The notes: generated by a model not told the origin, from the sequence alone. DNA of 64,000 bases from Corynebacterium guangdongense (GCF_030408915.1 NZ_CP047654.1:310001-374000); one strand, 5' to 3'; positions 24,284-33,181 are shown, numbered from the stretch's first letter. Program-made: numbers and translations.

Positions 24284-25371
24284 GCTTTCTGAAGGTTGGC
24301 CCACGTCTCACGCTCGGCGTCGTTCGGGACGTCGATGACGGTGTCGGTGCGGGCAATGGTGAGGCGGACGCGATCACCGATCGCGAGTTCGTCGGAGTCG
24401 CGGGTGGGCATGTCCATCCGGAGATAGCCCTTGCCTCGCTGGCCCTGGACGGTCACCGAGGAGAAGATGCCGCGCAGCTGCTTGTCGACGACGACGTAGT
24501 GCGCCGCATCGTCGCGGTGCGCGAGCAGCTGCTCGGGGCGGATGAGCCCGGTCGCGATCTCGCCCTGGGCCGCGTCGCTGGCGGCGTTGACGATGTCCAG
24601 TTCGGTGTCCAGCAACCGGACGCGGTCGCCGTGGACGGAACCGACGATGCGGTTGGCCACGCCGACGAACTGGGAGATGAAGGGGGTCTGCGGATGGTGG
24701 TAGAGCTCGGCCGGGGTGCCGATCTGCTCGATCTGCCCGGCGCGGATGACGGCGACGCGGTCCGACATGACGATCGCCTCCTCCTGGTCGTGGGTGACCA
24801 TGAGGGTGGCGATGCCGCGGGACTGCTGGATGCGGCGAATCTCGTCGCGCAGCTGAACGCGGACCTTGGCGTCGAGCGCGGAGAGCGGCTCGTCGAGCAG
24901 CAGGACCTCCGGCTCGATGGCCAGCGCCCGGGCCAGCGCCACGCGCTGCTGCTGGCCGCCGGAGAGCTGCGCCGGGTACTTGTCCATGTGCGCGCTCAGC
25001 CCGACCAGCTCGAGCAGCTCCTGGGCGCGGGTGGTGCGGGCGGAGCGGTCCCGGCCCCGGATCTTCAGGCCGTAGGCCACGTTCTCGGTGGCGGTCAGGT
25101 GCGGGAACAGCGAGTACGCCTGGAAGACGATGCCCATGTTGCGCTCCCGGGTCGGCCTGGCGGAGACGTCCCGGCCGTCGATGAGGATCTGCCCGCCGTC
25201 GGCGGACTCGAGTCCCGCCAGCACGCGCAGCGCCGTGGACTTGCCGCCGCCGGAGGGGCCGAGCAGGGAGACCAGCTCGCCCTGGTCGATGGTGAGGTTC
25301 ATGCGGTCCAGGACGGTGTTCTCGCCGTAGATCTTGGTGATGTCACGCAGTTGTACGTGGGGTGTGGACAT
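24271..25371 (-). CDS. ABC transporter ATP-binding protein (organophosphorus/AEP-type importer)
   Basis: A 366-aa importer ATPase with a C-terminal regulatory TOBE domain. Walker A is GPSGGGKST (38-46), signature LSGGQQQR near 136, Walker [12 protein letters not shown], and switch VTHDQEE. Residues ~240-360 are the OB-fold tail. The order SBP-permease-permease-ATPase and the neighbouring hydrolases resemble 2-aminoethylphosphonate (PhnSTUV) or glycerophosphodiester importers; substrate is inference. Its ATG overlaps the stop of the upstream permease (TAATG), so translation is coupled. Confidence 0.85.
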   Translation of the reverse strand: MSTPHVQLRDITKIYGENTVLDRMNLTIDQGELVSLLGPSGGGKSTALRVLAGLESADGGQILIDGRDVSARPTRERNMGIVFQAYSLFPHLTATENVAYGLKIRGRDRSARTTRAQELLELVGLSAHMDKYPAQLSGGQQQRVALARALAIEPEVLLLDEPLSALDAKVRVQLRDEIRRIQQSRGIATLMVTHDQEEAIVMSDRVAVIRAGQIEQIGTPAELYHHPQTPFISQFVGVANRIVGSVHGDRVRLLDTELDIVNAASDAAQGEIATGLIRPEQLLAHRDDAAHYVVVDKQLRGIFSSVTVQGQRGKGYLRMDMPTRDSDELAIGDRVRLTIARTDTVIDVPNDAERETWANLQKAWSQ

Positions 25372-26213
25372 TAGTTGTTCCTCTTCCCGGTGCGGCTGGT
25401 CTGGGCACGTCCCAGCTGGGAAATGACCACGAGCAACAGCCAGGTGATGATGGTGACGATGAAGGACAGGGCTGCGACGCCCTTCGGGGAGGCCGAGGAG
25501 ACCTCGACCATGTACACGGGGAACGTGTAATGGAGCAGGAGAGAGGCCATGGCGAACTCGCCCAGGACCCCGGCGACGCACAGCAGCGAGGCCGAGAGCA
25601 TGCCCACGCGCAGGTTCGGCAGGATGACCTCCCTCAGCGTGGTCCAGGTGCTGGCGCCCAGCGAAGAGGACGCCGCGAACAGGGTGTTGAGGTCGAGCGC
25701 CTTGACGCCGGCGTCGATGGCCCGGTAGCACAGCGGCATGACCAGCACGACGTACATCGGGACCAGCGACCAGATGGAGGTGAGGAAGGACGGGACGATG
25801 GCCCGGTAGAACTCGGAGACGCCGGAGACCAGCGCGACGGCCGGGACGACCATCGGCAGGATGGACAGCAGCTCCGCGATCTTCGCCAGCTGGGGCGCCC
25901 GCAGGTTGAGGAAGACGATCGTCGGCACCAGCAGCACGAGCATGAGGATGGTCGTGGCGAAGGTGAGCAGCAGCGTGTTGAGGATCGCCTCCCCGGCGCG
26001 GCCCTTGGCGAGGACCTCGATCAGGGGGTCGAGGGTGAAGGGCTGATCCGGGCGGGAGAAGCCGTACTGGGCGGCGGCCAGCCACGGCACCAGGAAGTAC
26101 ACCAGGGCGACGCCGAGGATCGCGACGGAGGCCCAGGGGGTGCCGCTCTTCCGGGTGGCCGGGGCGGTTGCGCCCGGGACCGGGGTCGGGGGAGTGGTCA
26201 GTTGTTGAGCCAT
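25371..26213 (-). CDS. ABC transporter permease (second subunit)
   Basis: A 280-aa membrane protein with six helices and a BPD-type permease domain. The coupling loop AASSSLGASTWTTLREVILP lies at ~residues 180-199. It follows and overlaps the first permease by 16 bp and overlaps the ATPase start by 1 bp. An N-terminal stretch of ~25 residues rich in Thr and Pro precedes the first helix. It forms the translocation pore with the other permease. Confidence 0.85.
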   Translation of the reverse strand: MAQQLTTPPTPVPGATAPATRKSGTPWASVAILGVALVYFLVPWLAAAQYGFSRPDQPFTLDPLIEVLAKGRAGEAILNTLLLTFATTILMLVLLVPTIVFLNLRAPQLAKIAELLSILPMVVPAVALVSGVSEFYRAIVPSFLTSIWSLVPMYVVLVMPLCYRAIDAGVKALDLNTLFAASSSLGASTWTTLREVILPNLRVGMLSASLLCVAGVLGEFAMASLLLHYTFPVYMVEVSSASPKGVAALSFIVTIITWLLLVVISQLGRAQTSRTGKRNN

Positions 26214-27109
26214 CGGTCACTCTTTCGCGTCAGGTAGAAGCGGATGCCCATGGCGGCCAGGATGATGATCATCATCCAGGTCACCAGCGCCGCCGCGAGA
26301 CCCGGGTTGAGCAGGACGTTGCCCGAGATGTAGAAGCCGATGAGGATCGGCACGAGGTTCAGCGACCCGCCGGCCAGGGCGTAGGCGGTGGCGTAGGCGG
26401 CGAAGGCGTTGGCGAACAGCAGCAGGAAGGAACCGATGATCGACGGCCACAGCACCGGGACGACCACGTCGCGCACGTACTGCAGGCGGGTGGCGCCGAG
26501 CGAGGAGGCGGCCTCCAGCCAGGAGCGCTTCAGTCCGCCCATCGCAGGCAGCATGAGCACGGCCATCAGCGGAATCTGGAAGTACAGGTAGACGATGACC
26601 ACGCCCCAGAAACCGGTGATGGAGAAGCCGTCGAGCATGCCCGGGAACAGGCGGTTGAGCAGCTGGGTGAGAATCCCCTGCACGCCCAGCAGCGCGATGA
26701 AGGCGTAGGCCAGGTTGACGCCGCCGGACTGGGAGGCCAGCGCCGCGAAGCTGCCGACCAGGTTGTTGAGCCAGGCGGGCTTGCGCGCGCTCTCCAGCGC
26801 CCAGGCCACGAACACCCCGAAGAAGGCGCCGACGGCCGCGGTCAGGAAGGACAGCCAGGCGGTGAGCAGGAAGGCGTCCCGGTTGGCGGAGTCCATGGCC
26901 TCGGCCATGGTGGCGAAGGAGAATCCCCCGCGTGGGCCGGTGAACGCGGTCACCAGGTTGGCCAGGATGGGCAGGACGAGGAACAGGGCGACAAACACGA
27001 AAAAGGGCAAAGCGCCCAACCACGAGCCGGTGGACACCGACCGGAGGTTCAGACGCTTCCTCTTCGGTTCCGTCGCCTCAGCCTGGCCGGCAGGATGAGC
27101 GACAGTCAT
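26198..27109 (-). CDS. ABC transporter permease (first subunit)
   Basis: A 303-aa membrane protein with six helices and the coupling loop EAASSLGATRLQYVRDVVVP (~residues 214-233). The start at 27109 was chosen because the earlier in-frame ATG (27133) lies inside the upstream binding-protein gene; the 2-bp gap to that gene implies an operon. AAGAAGG upstream is a plausible ribosome site. It pairs with the second permease encoded next. Confidence 0.85.
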   Translation of the reverse strand: MTVAHPAGQAEATEPKRKRLNLRSVSTGSWLGALPFFVFVALFLVLPILANLVTAFTGPRGGFSFATMAEAMDSANRDAFLLTAWLSFLTAAVGAFFGVFVAWALESARKPAWLNNLVGSFAALASQSGGVNLAYAFIALLGVQGILTQLLNRLFPGMLDGFSITGFWGVVIVYLYFQIPLMAVLMLPAMGGLKRSWLEAASSLGATRLQYVRDVVVPVLWPSIIGSFLLLFANAFAAYATAYALAGGSLNLVPILIGFYISGNVLLNPGLAAALVTWMMIIILAAMGIRFYLTRKSDRWLNN

Positions 27110-27111
27110 GC

Positions 27112-28257
27112 TTAACCGACCTTCTTGGCCCATTCAGCGGCGATGACCTTGTTGGCGGCGTCGCCCTGCTCCGGGGTCGGCAGCTCGACCTTGGCCACGA
27201 CCTCCGGATCCGGCAGGGAGGCCAGGGCCTTGTCGGAGAGCTTGCCCTCCTCGACCAGCTGGGTGAAGCGCGCCGGGATGGCGCCGCCGAGCGCGTACTG
27301 CTCGGCGCCCTCGTCGGAGGTCAGCCAGTCGACCCACAGGCGGGCGGCGTTGGGCTGCGGGGAGCCGGCGGTGACCGGCTGGGCGTAGTAGTTGCCGAAC
27401 ACGCCGTCCTCGAGGGTGACGTACTCGAAGTCAACGCCGTCGGCCTTGAGCTGCTCGGCGCGGCCGAGCCAGTTGTAGTTCCAGTCGAAGATGATCGCGG
27501 CCTCGCCGGTGGTCATGCCGGAGGCGGCGTCGGAGACGGTGGTGAGGTTGCCCAGTTCCTTCAGCTCCGCGAAGTAGTCGATGCCCGGCTGGATGTCGTC
27601 GAGGCTGCCGCCGTTGGCCAGCGACGCGGCGAAGACGGTGCCGATGGAGGAGGCGCCCTGGCGCGGGTCACCCGGCAGGGCGATCTTGCCGGCGTACTCC
27701 GGCTTCTTCAGGTCCTCGAAGGTGGTCGGGATGTTGTCGACCAGGTCCTTGTTCACGCCGATGGTGATGACGCCGTAGTAGGCGCCGACCCAGTTGCCCT
27801 CGGGATCCTTGAGGTTGTCCGGGATGTCCTCGAAGGTGGTCGGCTTGTAGGGCTCGATCAGGCCCTGGTTGATGGCGGTGTTGGTGAAGGAGTAGCCGAT
27901 GTCGAGGACGTCCGGCTGGGTGTCCTGGCCCTTGAGGTTCTGGACGGCCTGGAGTTCCTCGGCGGAGGAGGCGTCCGGGGAGTCGACGACGACGTCGACG
28001 CCGTACTTCTCCTCGAAACCGGCGAAGTGGCCGGCGTAGTTGGCCCAGGTCTCGGGGTAGGCGATGAGGCGGACCTGGCCCTCCTCCTTGGCGTTGGCGG
28101 CGATCTCCTCGATGGTGGAGCCGATGGCCGACGGGTCGGTCTCGCCGGCGCCGGTGCTGCCGCAGGCGGCGGCGAGGGGGACGATCAGCGCCATGACGGC
28201 GCTGAGGCCGGCGGCCTTGAGGCCGGTGCGGCGGGAGAAACGGGCGGTGGAGGTCAT
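27112..28257 (-). CDS. ABC transporter substrate-binding lipoprotein
   Basis: A 381-aa exported binding protein. The signal has RRTG (a weak twin-arginine pattern) and lipobox LAAC, giving Cys32 as lipidation site. The mature part resembles iron/AEP/spermidine-type family 1 binding proteins, for example LIAYPETWANYAGHFAGFEE, ALPGDPRQGASS and AAIIFDWNYNW. It heads the five-gene operon that ends with a phosphatase-superfamily enzyme. The ligand is probably an organophosphorus compound, inferred only from its neighbours. Confidence 0.85.
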   Translation of the reverse strand: MTSTARFSRRTGLKAAGLSAVMALIVPLAAACGSTGAGETDPSAIGSTIEEIAANAKEEGQVRLIAYPETWANYAGHFAGFEEKYGVDVVVDSPDASSAEELQAVQNLKGQDTQPDVLDIGYSFTNTAINQGLIEPYKPTTFEDIPDNLKDPEGNWVGAYYGVITIGVNKDLVDNIPTTFEDLKKPEYAGKIALPGDPRQGASSIGTVFAASLANGGSLDDIQPGIDYFAELKELGNLTTVSDAASGMTTGEAAIIFDWNYNWLGRAEQLKADGVDFEYVTLEDGVFGNYYAQPVTAGSPQPNAARLWVDWLTSDEGAEQYALGGAIPARFTQLVEEGKLSDKALASLPDPEVVAKVELPTPEQGDAANKVIAAEWAKKVG

Positions 28258-28312
28258 GATGTCCTTTCAGGGGGATTCCCGGACGAAGCGAACGGGGCTC
28301 CGAGTGCCGACT

Positions 28313-28322
28313 GGTCCGGACC
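28313..28322. promoter_or_regulatory. Possible GntR operator upstream of the binding-protein gene
   Basis: GGTCCGGACC is a perfect 10-bp palindrome within ACTGGTCCGGACCGGGT. It resembles HutC/DasR-type GntR boxes (TGGTCTAGACCA). It lies 55 bp before the ABC operon start. Confidence 0.45.
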
Positions 28323-28460
28323 GGGTGTCCGGGCCGGCGGTCGACGCCGGGAGGGAACTGCAGAGCAACTGCCGCTAGTAGATTCCCAGGCCGGGGTATT
28401 TCCCGGGTTTACCCTGTGTGAACTATTGCGGAATAGTGCCGTAGACCTTTAGGAAAATCC

Positions 28461-28472
28461 CTGGTCCACCAG
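28461..28472. promoter_or_regulatory. Second possible GntR operator, upstream of the HAD gene
   Basis: CTGGT and ACCAG are inverted with a 2-bp spacer. The half-site matches the site at 28313 (TGGTCC). It lies 62 bp before the divergent HAD gene. Confidence 0.4.
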
Positions 28473-28534
28473 TTTTCGGGGGCTACGTTGGGGTTTCAAC
28501 CGACCGAACCCCGAGCACAGTGAGGTACGCACCC

Positions 28535-29194
28535 ATGCAGACGACGGACACTATTCTGGCGGGCCGAACCGCCATCCTCTTCGACTACAACGGCACACTC
28601 GCCGATGACGAGAACCTCCTGGAAATCGCCTACGGCCAGTCACTGGTCAAGCTCGGCCTCGCGCCGCTCGCGGAGGGGGAGTACTGGGCCCTGCTGGGCA
28701 AGTCCGACCCGGACATCTCCGCCGCGCTCCTGGCGGCCCGCTCGGCGGCGGTCAGCGTGGACGAGCTGCTGGCCGTCGTCAGCGAGGTCTACCTTGAGGC
28801 CTACCGCCGGGATCCGCGGATCGGGGAATCGACGGTGGAAATGGTGGAGAAGCTGCACGCCGAGGGCGTGCGCATGGGCGTGGTCACCGGCACGCTGCGC
28901 GCGCTGATCGAGCCGGCGCTGGTGGAGGCCGGCATCCGCCACCTCCTCGACCCGATCGTCACCATCGAGGACGTCAGCGTCGGCAAGCCGGATCCGGCCG
29001 GATTCCTCCTCGGCGCTGAACTCATGGGCCGGGACCCGGCGGGAATCCTCGTCTTCGAGGATTCCCGGGCCGGGGTCGCCGCGGCGCACGCCGCCGGCAT
29101 GACCCCGCGGGGCGTGGGGGCCGCCACCGGTCTTGACGACGCCTTTACCTCGATGGAGCAGGTGGCGACCCTGGTTCTCGGGCGAGAGTCCTAG
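28535..29194 (+). CDS. HAD-superfamily hydrolase with variant motif I (DxN)
   Basis: A 219-aa HAD enzyme with a beta-phosphoglucomutase-type cap. Motif I is FDYNGTL (Asp17 nucleophile), where the usual general acid/base Asp is Asn19. Motif II is VVTGT, motif III Lys in GKPDPAGF, motif IV FEDSRAG. Loss of the second Asp is also a feature of phosphonoacetaldehyde hydrolase (DxA), which breaks a C-P bond. It is divergent from the ABC operon and convergent with the GntR gene, overlapping its 3' end by 50 bp. ATG at 28535 was preferred to 28520. Confidence 0.8.
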   Translation: MQTTDTILAGRTAILFDYNGTLADDENLLEIAYGQSLVKLGLAPLAEGEYWALLGKSDPDISAALLAARSAAVSVDELLAVVSEVYLEAYRRDPRIGESTVEMVEKLHAEGVRMGVVTGTLRALIEPALVEAGIRHLLDPIVTIEDVSVGKPDPAGFLLGAELMGRDPAGILVFEDSRAGVAAAHAAGMTPRGVGAATGLDDAFTSMEQVATLVLGRES

Positions 29195-29960
29195 GGGAGA
29201 TCAGCCCCGGCGGGTCCCCGGCGACGTCGCCCGAGGACACGATGACCCGGGCCGTGTCGGAACGGAGGACGTCCCGGGAATACTCCACCACCGTGCCCGA
29301 CCGGTCCTCGGCGATCCGCGTCAGCTGCAGCAGCAGGGTGGCGCGGGTGACGCCGAGGAGATCCTGCTGCTCCTCCGTCGGCGTCACCGGCGTGATGAGA
29401 TCCCATTTCCGGACCGGGCGGCGGTGGTACGCGTCCAGGAGCTCGTAGAGCGACTGGGTGAGGTCCTGCTCGACCAGGAAGGGAAGACCCTCCCGCGGGA
29501 AATAGGAGTTCTCGATCAGCGTGGGCAGGCCCCCGATGAGGCGGAGCCGGGAGATGTTGAAGACCGGATCCCCCTCCCCGATCCGCAGCGCCTGGGCCAC
29601 CTCCGGATCAGCGGCGATTTCGCCGGCGGCCAGGATGCGGGACTGGATGTCCCACCCCCGTTCCCGGAGCTGGGGCAGGTACCCGTCCATGCGGGTGACC
29701 TCCACGGTCGGAGGAATGTGGCGGACGAAGGTGCCGCCCGCGCGGCCGCGCCGTCGCTCGATGACCCCCTCGGCGTGGAGAATGTCCAGGGCCTTGCGCA
29801 CGGTCATCCGGGCGACGCCGAACTGCTCGCACAATTCGCGCTCGCTGGGCAGACGGTCACCCGGAAGGAACTGCCCGGCGGCGAGGCTCTCGCGGAGCTG
29901 GTTGGCGATCGTCACGTAGACGAAGGCGTGCGGGGGAGTGGGTTTGGCGGGCACGGTCAT
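29145..29960 (-). CDS. GntR family regulator with UTRA domain (HutC subfamily)
   Basis: A 271-aa repressor. Residues ~12-78 form the winged helix (LPSERELCEQFGVARMTVRKAL). Residues ~95-240 form the UTRA ligand domain, with YFPREGLP and VEYSRDVLRSDTARVIV typical of it. PhnF and PhnR, which control phosphonate genes, are in this subfamily. It probably represses the divergent ABC and HAD genes through the palindromes at 28313 and 28461; that is inference. The start at 29960 begins the homologous part and has CAGGT upstream. Confidence 0.85.
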   Translation of the reverse strand: MTVPAKPTPPHAFVYVTIANQLRESLAAGQFLPGDRLPSERELCEQFGVARMTVRKALDILHAEGVIERRRGRAGGTFVRHIPPTVEVTRMDGYLPQLRERGWDIQSRILAAGEIAADPEVAQALRIGEGDPVFNISRLRLIGGLPTLIENSYFPREGLPFLVEQDLTQSLYELLDAYHRRPVRKWDLITPVTPTEEQQDLLGVTRATLLLQLTRIAEDRSGTVVEYSRDVLRSDTARVIVSSGDVAGDPPGLISPRTLAREPGSPPAPSR

Positions 29961-30109
29961 GCGGTTACCTGCTTTCGGCAGTCTCAGGGCGGCCCATCCG
30001 GTGGGCGCCTGGCATGCCTTGACGACGCCAAGATTAGCACCGCACGCCCCCCGCCCCGGCACCGGAAAGGTCGCCGCCGCTGACGGGCGGCGGCCTCCCG
30101 GGAAACGTC

Positions 30110-30140
30110 GGAACCCGCCTCCTCGGCGGAGGCGGGTTCC
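30110..30140 (-). terminator. Hairpin terminator of the sulfur-detoxification operon
   Basis: A perfect 13-bp G+C-rich stem (30110-30122 with 30128-30140) and a 5-nt loop, 10 bp after the stop of the TauE/SafE gene. Confidence 0.8.
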
Positions 30141-30149
30141 CCAATGCGG

Positions 30150-31022
30150 CTAGGCGGTGACCTTCGCCTTTTCGTGATTCGGCGTGGACTTCCGACGAAC
30201 GAACCAGCCGAGGCCGACGATCACGGCGAGGATGGCGCCGGCGCCGACCACGACGGTGTTCCACGGCGCAGGCAGCTCCTGGAAGAGGACGATGAAGCCC
30301 ATCACCAGGACGAAGACGCCGAATCCCTTGCGCAGCGCCTTCTCCGGCACCACCGAGGTCAGGCGGGCGCCGATCACGGCGCCGACCAGGGCGGCGGCGG
30401 TGACGCCGAGCACCAGCGGCCAGTCCAGGCTGACGGTGGTCAGGTAGCCGGCCAGCCCGGCGAAGGACTTCATGGTGATGACCACCAGGGAGGTGCCCAC
30501 CGCGGCCGGCATCGACAGGCCGCCGAGCAGCGCCAGCGCCGGGACCACCAGGAATCCGCCGCCCGCGCCGACCAGACCGGTGACCAGGCCGACGACCAGG
30601 CCCTCGAGGAGGATCTTGCCTAGGGGAAGTTTCCTGGGTTCGCCGGCGCCCCCCTTGTTGGAGCGGCCCCGCAGCATGGCCGCGGCCGTGGCGATCATCA
30701 TGACGGCGAAGGCAACCATGAGAATCATGCCGGGGATGTGGCCACCGGCCAGGCCGCCGAGGAAGGCGCCGACCATCGAGGCGGCGCCGAAGGTCAGGCC
30801 GGTGCGCCAGCGGACGTTGCCCTGCCGGGCATGCGCCAGGGCGCTGACCGCGGAGGTGGCGCCGACCACGAAGAGGGAGGCCGCGATGGCTTCCTTCGGG
30901 TCCATCCCGGCGACGTAGGTCAGCAGTGGGACGGTGAGGATGGATCCGCCGCCGCCCATCAGCCCCAGGCTGAGGCCGACCACGACGGACAGAAGGACTA
31001 CTGCGACGAGAGTGACGCTCAT
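30150..31022 (-). CDS. TauE/SafE (TSUP) family anion exporter
   Basis: A 290-aa membrane protein with about eight helices and two TSUP repeats: GLSLGLMGGGGSILTVPLL (~residues 16-34) and GLVTGLVGAGGGFLVVPAL (~148-166). Family members move sulfite, sulfoacetate or other sulfur anions. It is the third gene of the operon after the MBL-rhodanese and rhodanese genes (27-bp gap), which suggests export of sulfite or thiosulfate formed during persulfide oxidation. A terminator follows directly. Confidence 0.88.
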   Translation of the reverse strand: MSVTLVAVVLLSVVVGLSLGLMGGGGSILTVPLLTYVAGMDPKEAIAASLFVVGATSAVSALAHARQGNVRWRTGLTFGAASMVGAFLGGLAGGHIPGMILMVAFAVMMIATAAAMLRGRSNKGGAGEPRKLPLGKILLEGLVVGLVTGLVGAGGGFLVVPALALLGGLSMPAAVGTSLVVITMKSFAGLAGYLTTVSLDWPLVLGVTAAALVGAVIGARLTSVVPEKALRKGFGVFVLVMGFIVLFQELPAPWNTVVVGAGAILAVIVGLGWFVRRKSTPNHEKAKVTA

Positions 31023-31049
31023 TGTTTCTGCCTCAGGGCTGGTGGGTGG

Positions 31050-31652
31050 TTAGGAGACGGTGACGGAGCCGGTGGCGGTCGGAATGTTGCGGACGGTGGC
31101 CTCGAGGGTCGGGTTCACGCTCGCCTTGTTCCAGGGGGCCTTGGACAGGACGGTCGCCATCATGCAGGAGTTGCTGACGGCGGACCAGACCAGGCCCGCG
31201 CCGACGGCGGCGGAGAGGAATCCGACCGGGCGGGAGACCACGCGGGAGCCGACGAAACCTGCCAGCACCAGGGATCCCGCGCCCATGCGGACCTGCCGGT
31301 TCATGTCCCACCGCTGGTTGCCGCGGACGACGTCGCCGCCGGCCTTCTCGTAGGCGTCGGTGCCGCCGGCGAGGATGGTGGTGGTTTCCAGGCCGACCGC
31401 GGCGAGGCGCTCGCGGGCCTGCTCGGCGCGGGCGCCGGACTGGCAGACCAGGACGGCGCCGTCGGCGAAGCGGCCGGCGAACTCCTTGGTGTGCTCGGAG
31501 AGCATCGAGAGCGGGACGTTGTAGGCGCCCTTGATGTGGACGGTCTCGAACTCGGCCGGCGTACGGACGTCGATCACCATGATCTTTTCGTCGTTGGCGA
31601 GACGCTCCTTGAGGTCGGCGGGCTGCAGTGCGGTGATGGCCGGGTTAGTCAT
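31050..31652 (-). CDS. Rhodanese with C-terminal membrane anchor (DUF2892)
   Basis: A 200-aa protein. Residues ~8-105 are a rhodanese domain with active Cys70 in VLVCQSGAR. Residues ~120-170 are a DUF2892 unit with two hydrophobic helices (GAGSLVLAGFVGSRVV, GFLSAAVGAGLVWSAV). It takes sulfur onto the Cys as a persulfide and passes it on. It is in an operon with the MBL-rhodanese fusion (45-bp gap upstream) and the TauE/SafE exporter. Confidence 0.9.
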   Translation of the reverse strand: MTNPAITALQPADLKERLANDEKIMVIDVRTPAEFETVHIKGAYNVPLSMLSEHTKEFAGRFADGAVLVCQSGARAEQARERLAAVGLETTTILAGGTDAYEKAGGDVVRGNQRWDMNRQVRMGAGSLVLAGFVGSRVVSRPVGFLSAAVGAGLVWSAVSNSCMMATVLSKAPWNKASVNPTLEATVRNIPTATGSVTVS

Positions 31653-31697
31653 GTAGCGGAAAATCCTTCAGCGTTGGTTGGTTGGTTGATCGATTGG

Positions 31698-33098
31698 TTA
31701 CTTGTTGTTGTGGTTGAGCCAGCCGAGGTAGCTGCCCTCGAGCTCGACGACGTCGTAGCCCTTGCGGCGCAGCGCGGAGGCGGCGACGGAGTTGCGGACA
31801 CCGGACTGGCAGTAGCTGACGATGGTCTCGTCCTTGGCGGGCAGTTCGCCCAGGTTCCACAGGACGCGGCCGCCGGAGAGCTGGTGGGCGCCCGGGATGT
31901 GGCCGTCGGCGAACTCGGTCTTGTTGCGCAGGTCCAGGAGCATCGCGCGCTCGTGGCCCTCGAGCTCGTCCTGGGAGATGACGGCGGGCTGGTAGGTCGG
32001 CAGGCCGTCGAAGGAGGTGACGAAGCCGACGGTCTCGTCGACCCCGACGCGGATGAAGTGGTCGCGGTACTGCGCGGCCTCCGCCTCGTCGCGGGCCAGG
32101 ACGACCAGGCCGGCGTCGGCGTCAGTGGTCTCCGGGTCGAAGACCCAGGCGACGTAGCTGGCGGCCTTGCCCAGGCCCGGGACGTTGACGGAGCCGACGA
32201 CGGTGCCCTGGTGGACCTCGCTGTGGTGGCGGGTGTCGACGATGATCTTCTCGCCGGACTCGACCTCGGCGGCGATGTCGGCGCCGGTGAACTCCGGCAG
32301 CGGGGCCAGCGGGTAGCCGAGCACGGCCGGGCCGGTCTTGTTCTGGCGCTTCATGCGGCCGAAGTAGGCGTGGGCGTCCGGCTGGCCGTCGAGAAGCTCG
32401 TCGACGAAGCCCTGCTCGTCGTCGTTCTTCAGGTACTCCGCCCACCAGGCGTAGGCGCGCTCGTAGCCGACGGTGGTCGAGGGCAGTGCGCCCAGCGCCT
32501 TGCCGCAGGCGGAACCGGCGCCGTGGGCGGGGTAGACCTGGACGTGATCCGGGAGCTCGAGGAAGACCTCCTTGAGGCTCCGGAAGATCTGCTTCGCGCC
32601 GCCGAAGCGGGTGTCGACGCCGCCGGCGGCCTCGTCGAGCAGGTCCGGGCGGCCGAGGTCACCGGAGAAGACGAAATCGCCGGAGAGCATGTAGCCCGGC
32701 TCGTCCGCGAAGGCGCCGTCGGTGATGAGGAAGGAGAGGTGCTCCGGGGTATGGCCCGGGGTGTGGCGCGCCTGGATGGTGATGTTGCCGATGGTGATGG
32801 TGTCACGGTCGTGGAGGCGCTCACCCTCGAAGCCGTACTGCCAGTCCTCGTCGCCCTCGCCGGAGACGTAGATCGTGGCGCCGGTGGCGGCGGCCAGCTC
32901 GCGGGTGCCGGAGAGGTAGTCCGCGTGAATGTGGGTCTCGGTGACGGCGACGATCTTCATGCCGTGGTGCTCCGCGAGCTCCAGGTAGTCGGTGATGTCG
33001 CGCCGGGGGTCGACGACGACGGCGGTGTTCTGGGCCTGGCAGCCAATGAAGTAGCTGGCCTGGGCAAGGTCCTCGTCATAGAAACGGTGCAGCAGCAA
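31698..33098 (-). CDS. MBL-fold persulfide dioxygenase fused to rhodanese domains (CstB-like)
   Basis: A 466-aa fusion. Residues ~1-245 are an ETHE1-like metallo-beta-lactamase domain with iron ligands in THIHAD (His56, His58), HTPGHTPEH (His116) and LSGDFVF (Asp141). Residues ~270-360 are a rhodanese-like domain without an active Cys (VVLARDEAEA at that place). Residues ~375-466 are a full rhodanese with Cys430 in SYCQSGVR. It oxidises glutathione- or mycothiol-type persulfides to sulfite and couples this with sulfur transfer. It is the first gene of the operon, and two CsoR-like operators precede it. Confidence 0.92.
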   Translation of the reverse strand: MLLHRFYDEDLAQASYFIGCQAQNTAVVVDPRRDITDYLELAEHHGMKIVAVTETHIHADYLSGTRELAAATGATIYVSGEGDEDWQYGFEGERLHDRDTITIGNITIQARHTPGHTPEHLSFLITDGAFADEPGYMLSGDFVFSGDLGRPDLLDEAAGGVDTRFGGAKQIFRSLKEVFLELPDHVQVYPAHGAGSACGKALGALPSTTVGYERAYAWWAEYLKNDDEQGFVDELLDGQPDAHAYFGRMKRQNKTGPAVLGYPLAPLPEFTGADIAAEVESGEKIIVDTRHHSEVHQGTVVGSVNVPGLGKAASYVAWVFDPETTDADAGLVVLARDEAEAAQYRDHFIRVGVDETVGFVTSFDGLPTYQPAVISQDELEGHERAMLLDLRNKTEFADGHIPGAHQLSGGRVLWNLGELPAKDETIVSYCQSGVRNSVAASALRRKGYDVVELEGSYLGWLNHNNK

Positions 33099-33143
33099 GG
33101 TCTTCTCCTCGTTGGTGTGTGCGGTGTGGAACCGACACTACAC

Positions 33144-33159
33144 ATACCCCAGGGGGTAT
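33144..33159. promoter_or_regulatory. CsoR/CstR-type operator 1
   Basis: ATACCCC and GGGGTAT are inverted with a 2-bp spacer, 46 bp upstream of the MBL-rhodanese gene. This matches the core of CsoR-family operators. The regulator itself is outside the window. Confidence 0.85.
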
Positions 33160-33166
33160 GCAAGTA

Positions 33167-33181
33167 ATCCCCCAGGGGTAT
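33167..33181. promoter_or_regulatory. CsoR/CstR-type operator 2
   Basis: ATCCCCC-A-GGGGTAT is a second, slightly degenerate copy 7 bp from the first. Tandem sites suggest cooperative repression by a CsoR-family persulfide sensor. Confidence 0.7.

Noticed and set aside
24271..26220. A 649-aa fusion of a permease-like segment and the ABC ATPase
   Set aside because: The upstream part is an antiframe of the permease gene; the ATPase starts at 25371 with the TAATG overlap.
30738..33167. An 809-codon plus-strand frame across the sulfur operon
   Set aside because: It is antisense to three well-recognised genes and has low-complexity Gly/Asp/Val composition.
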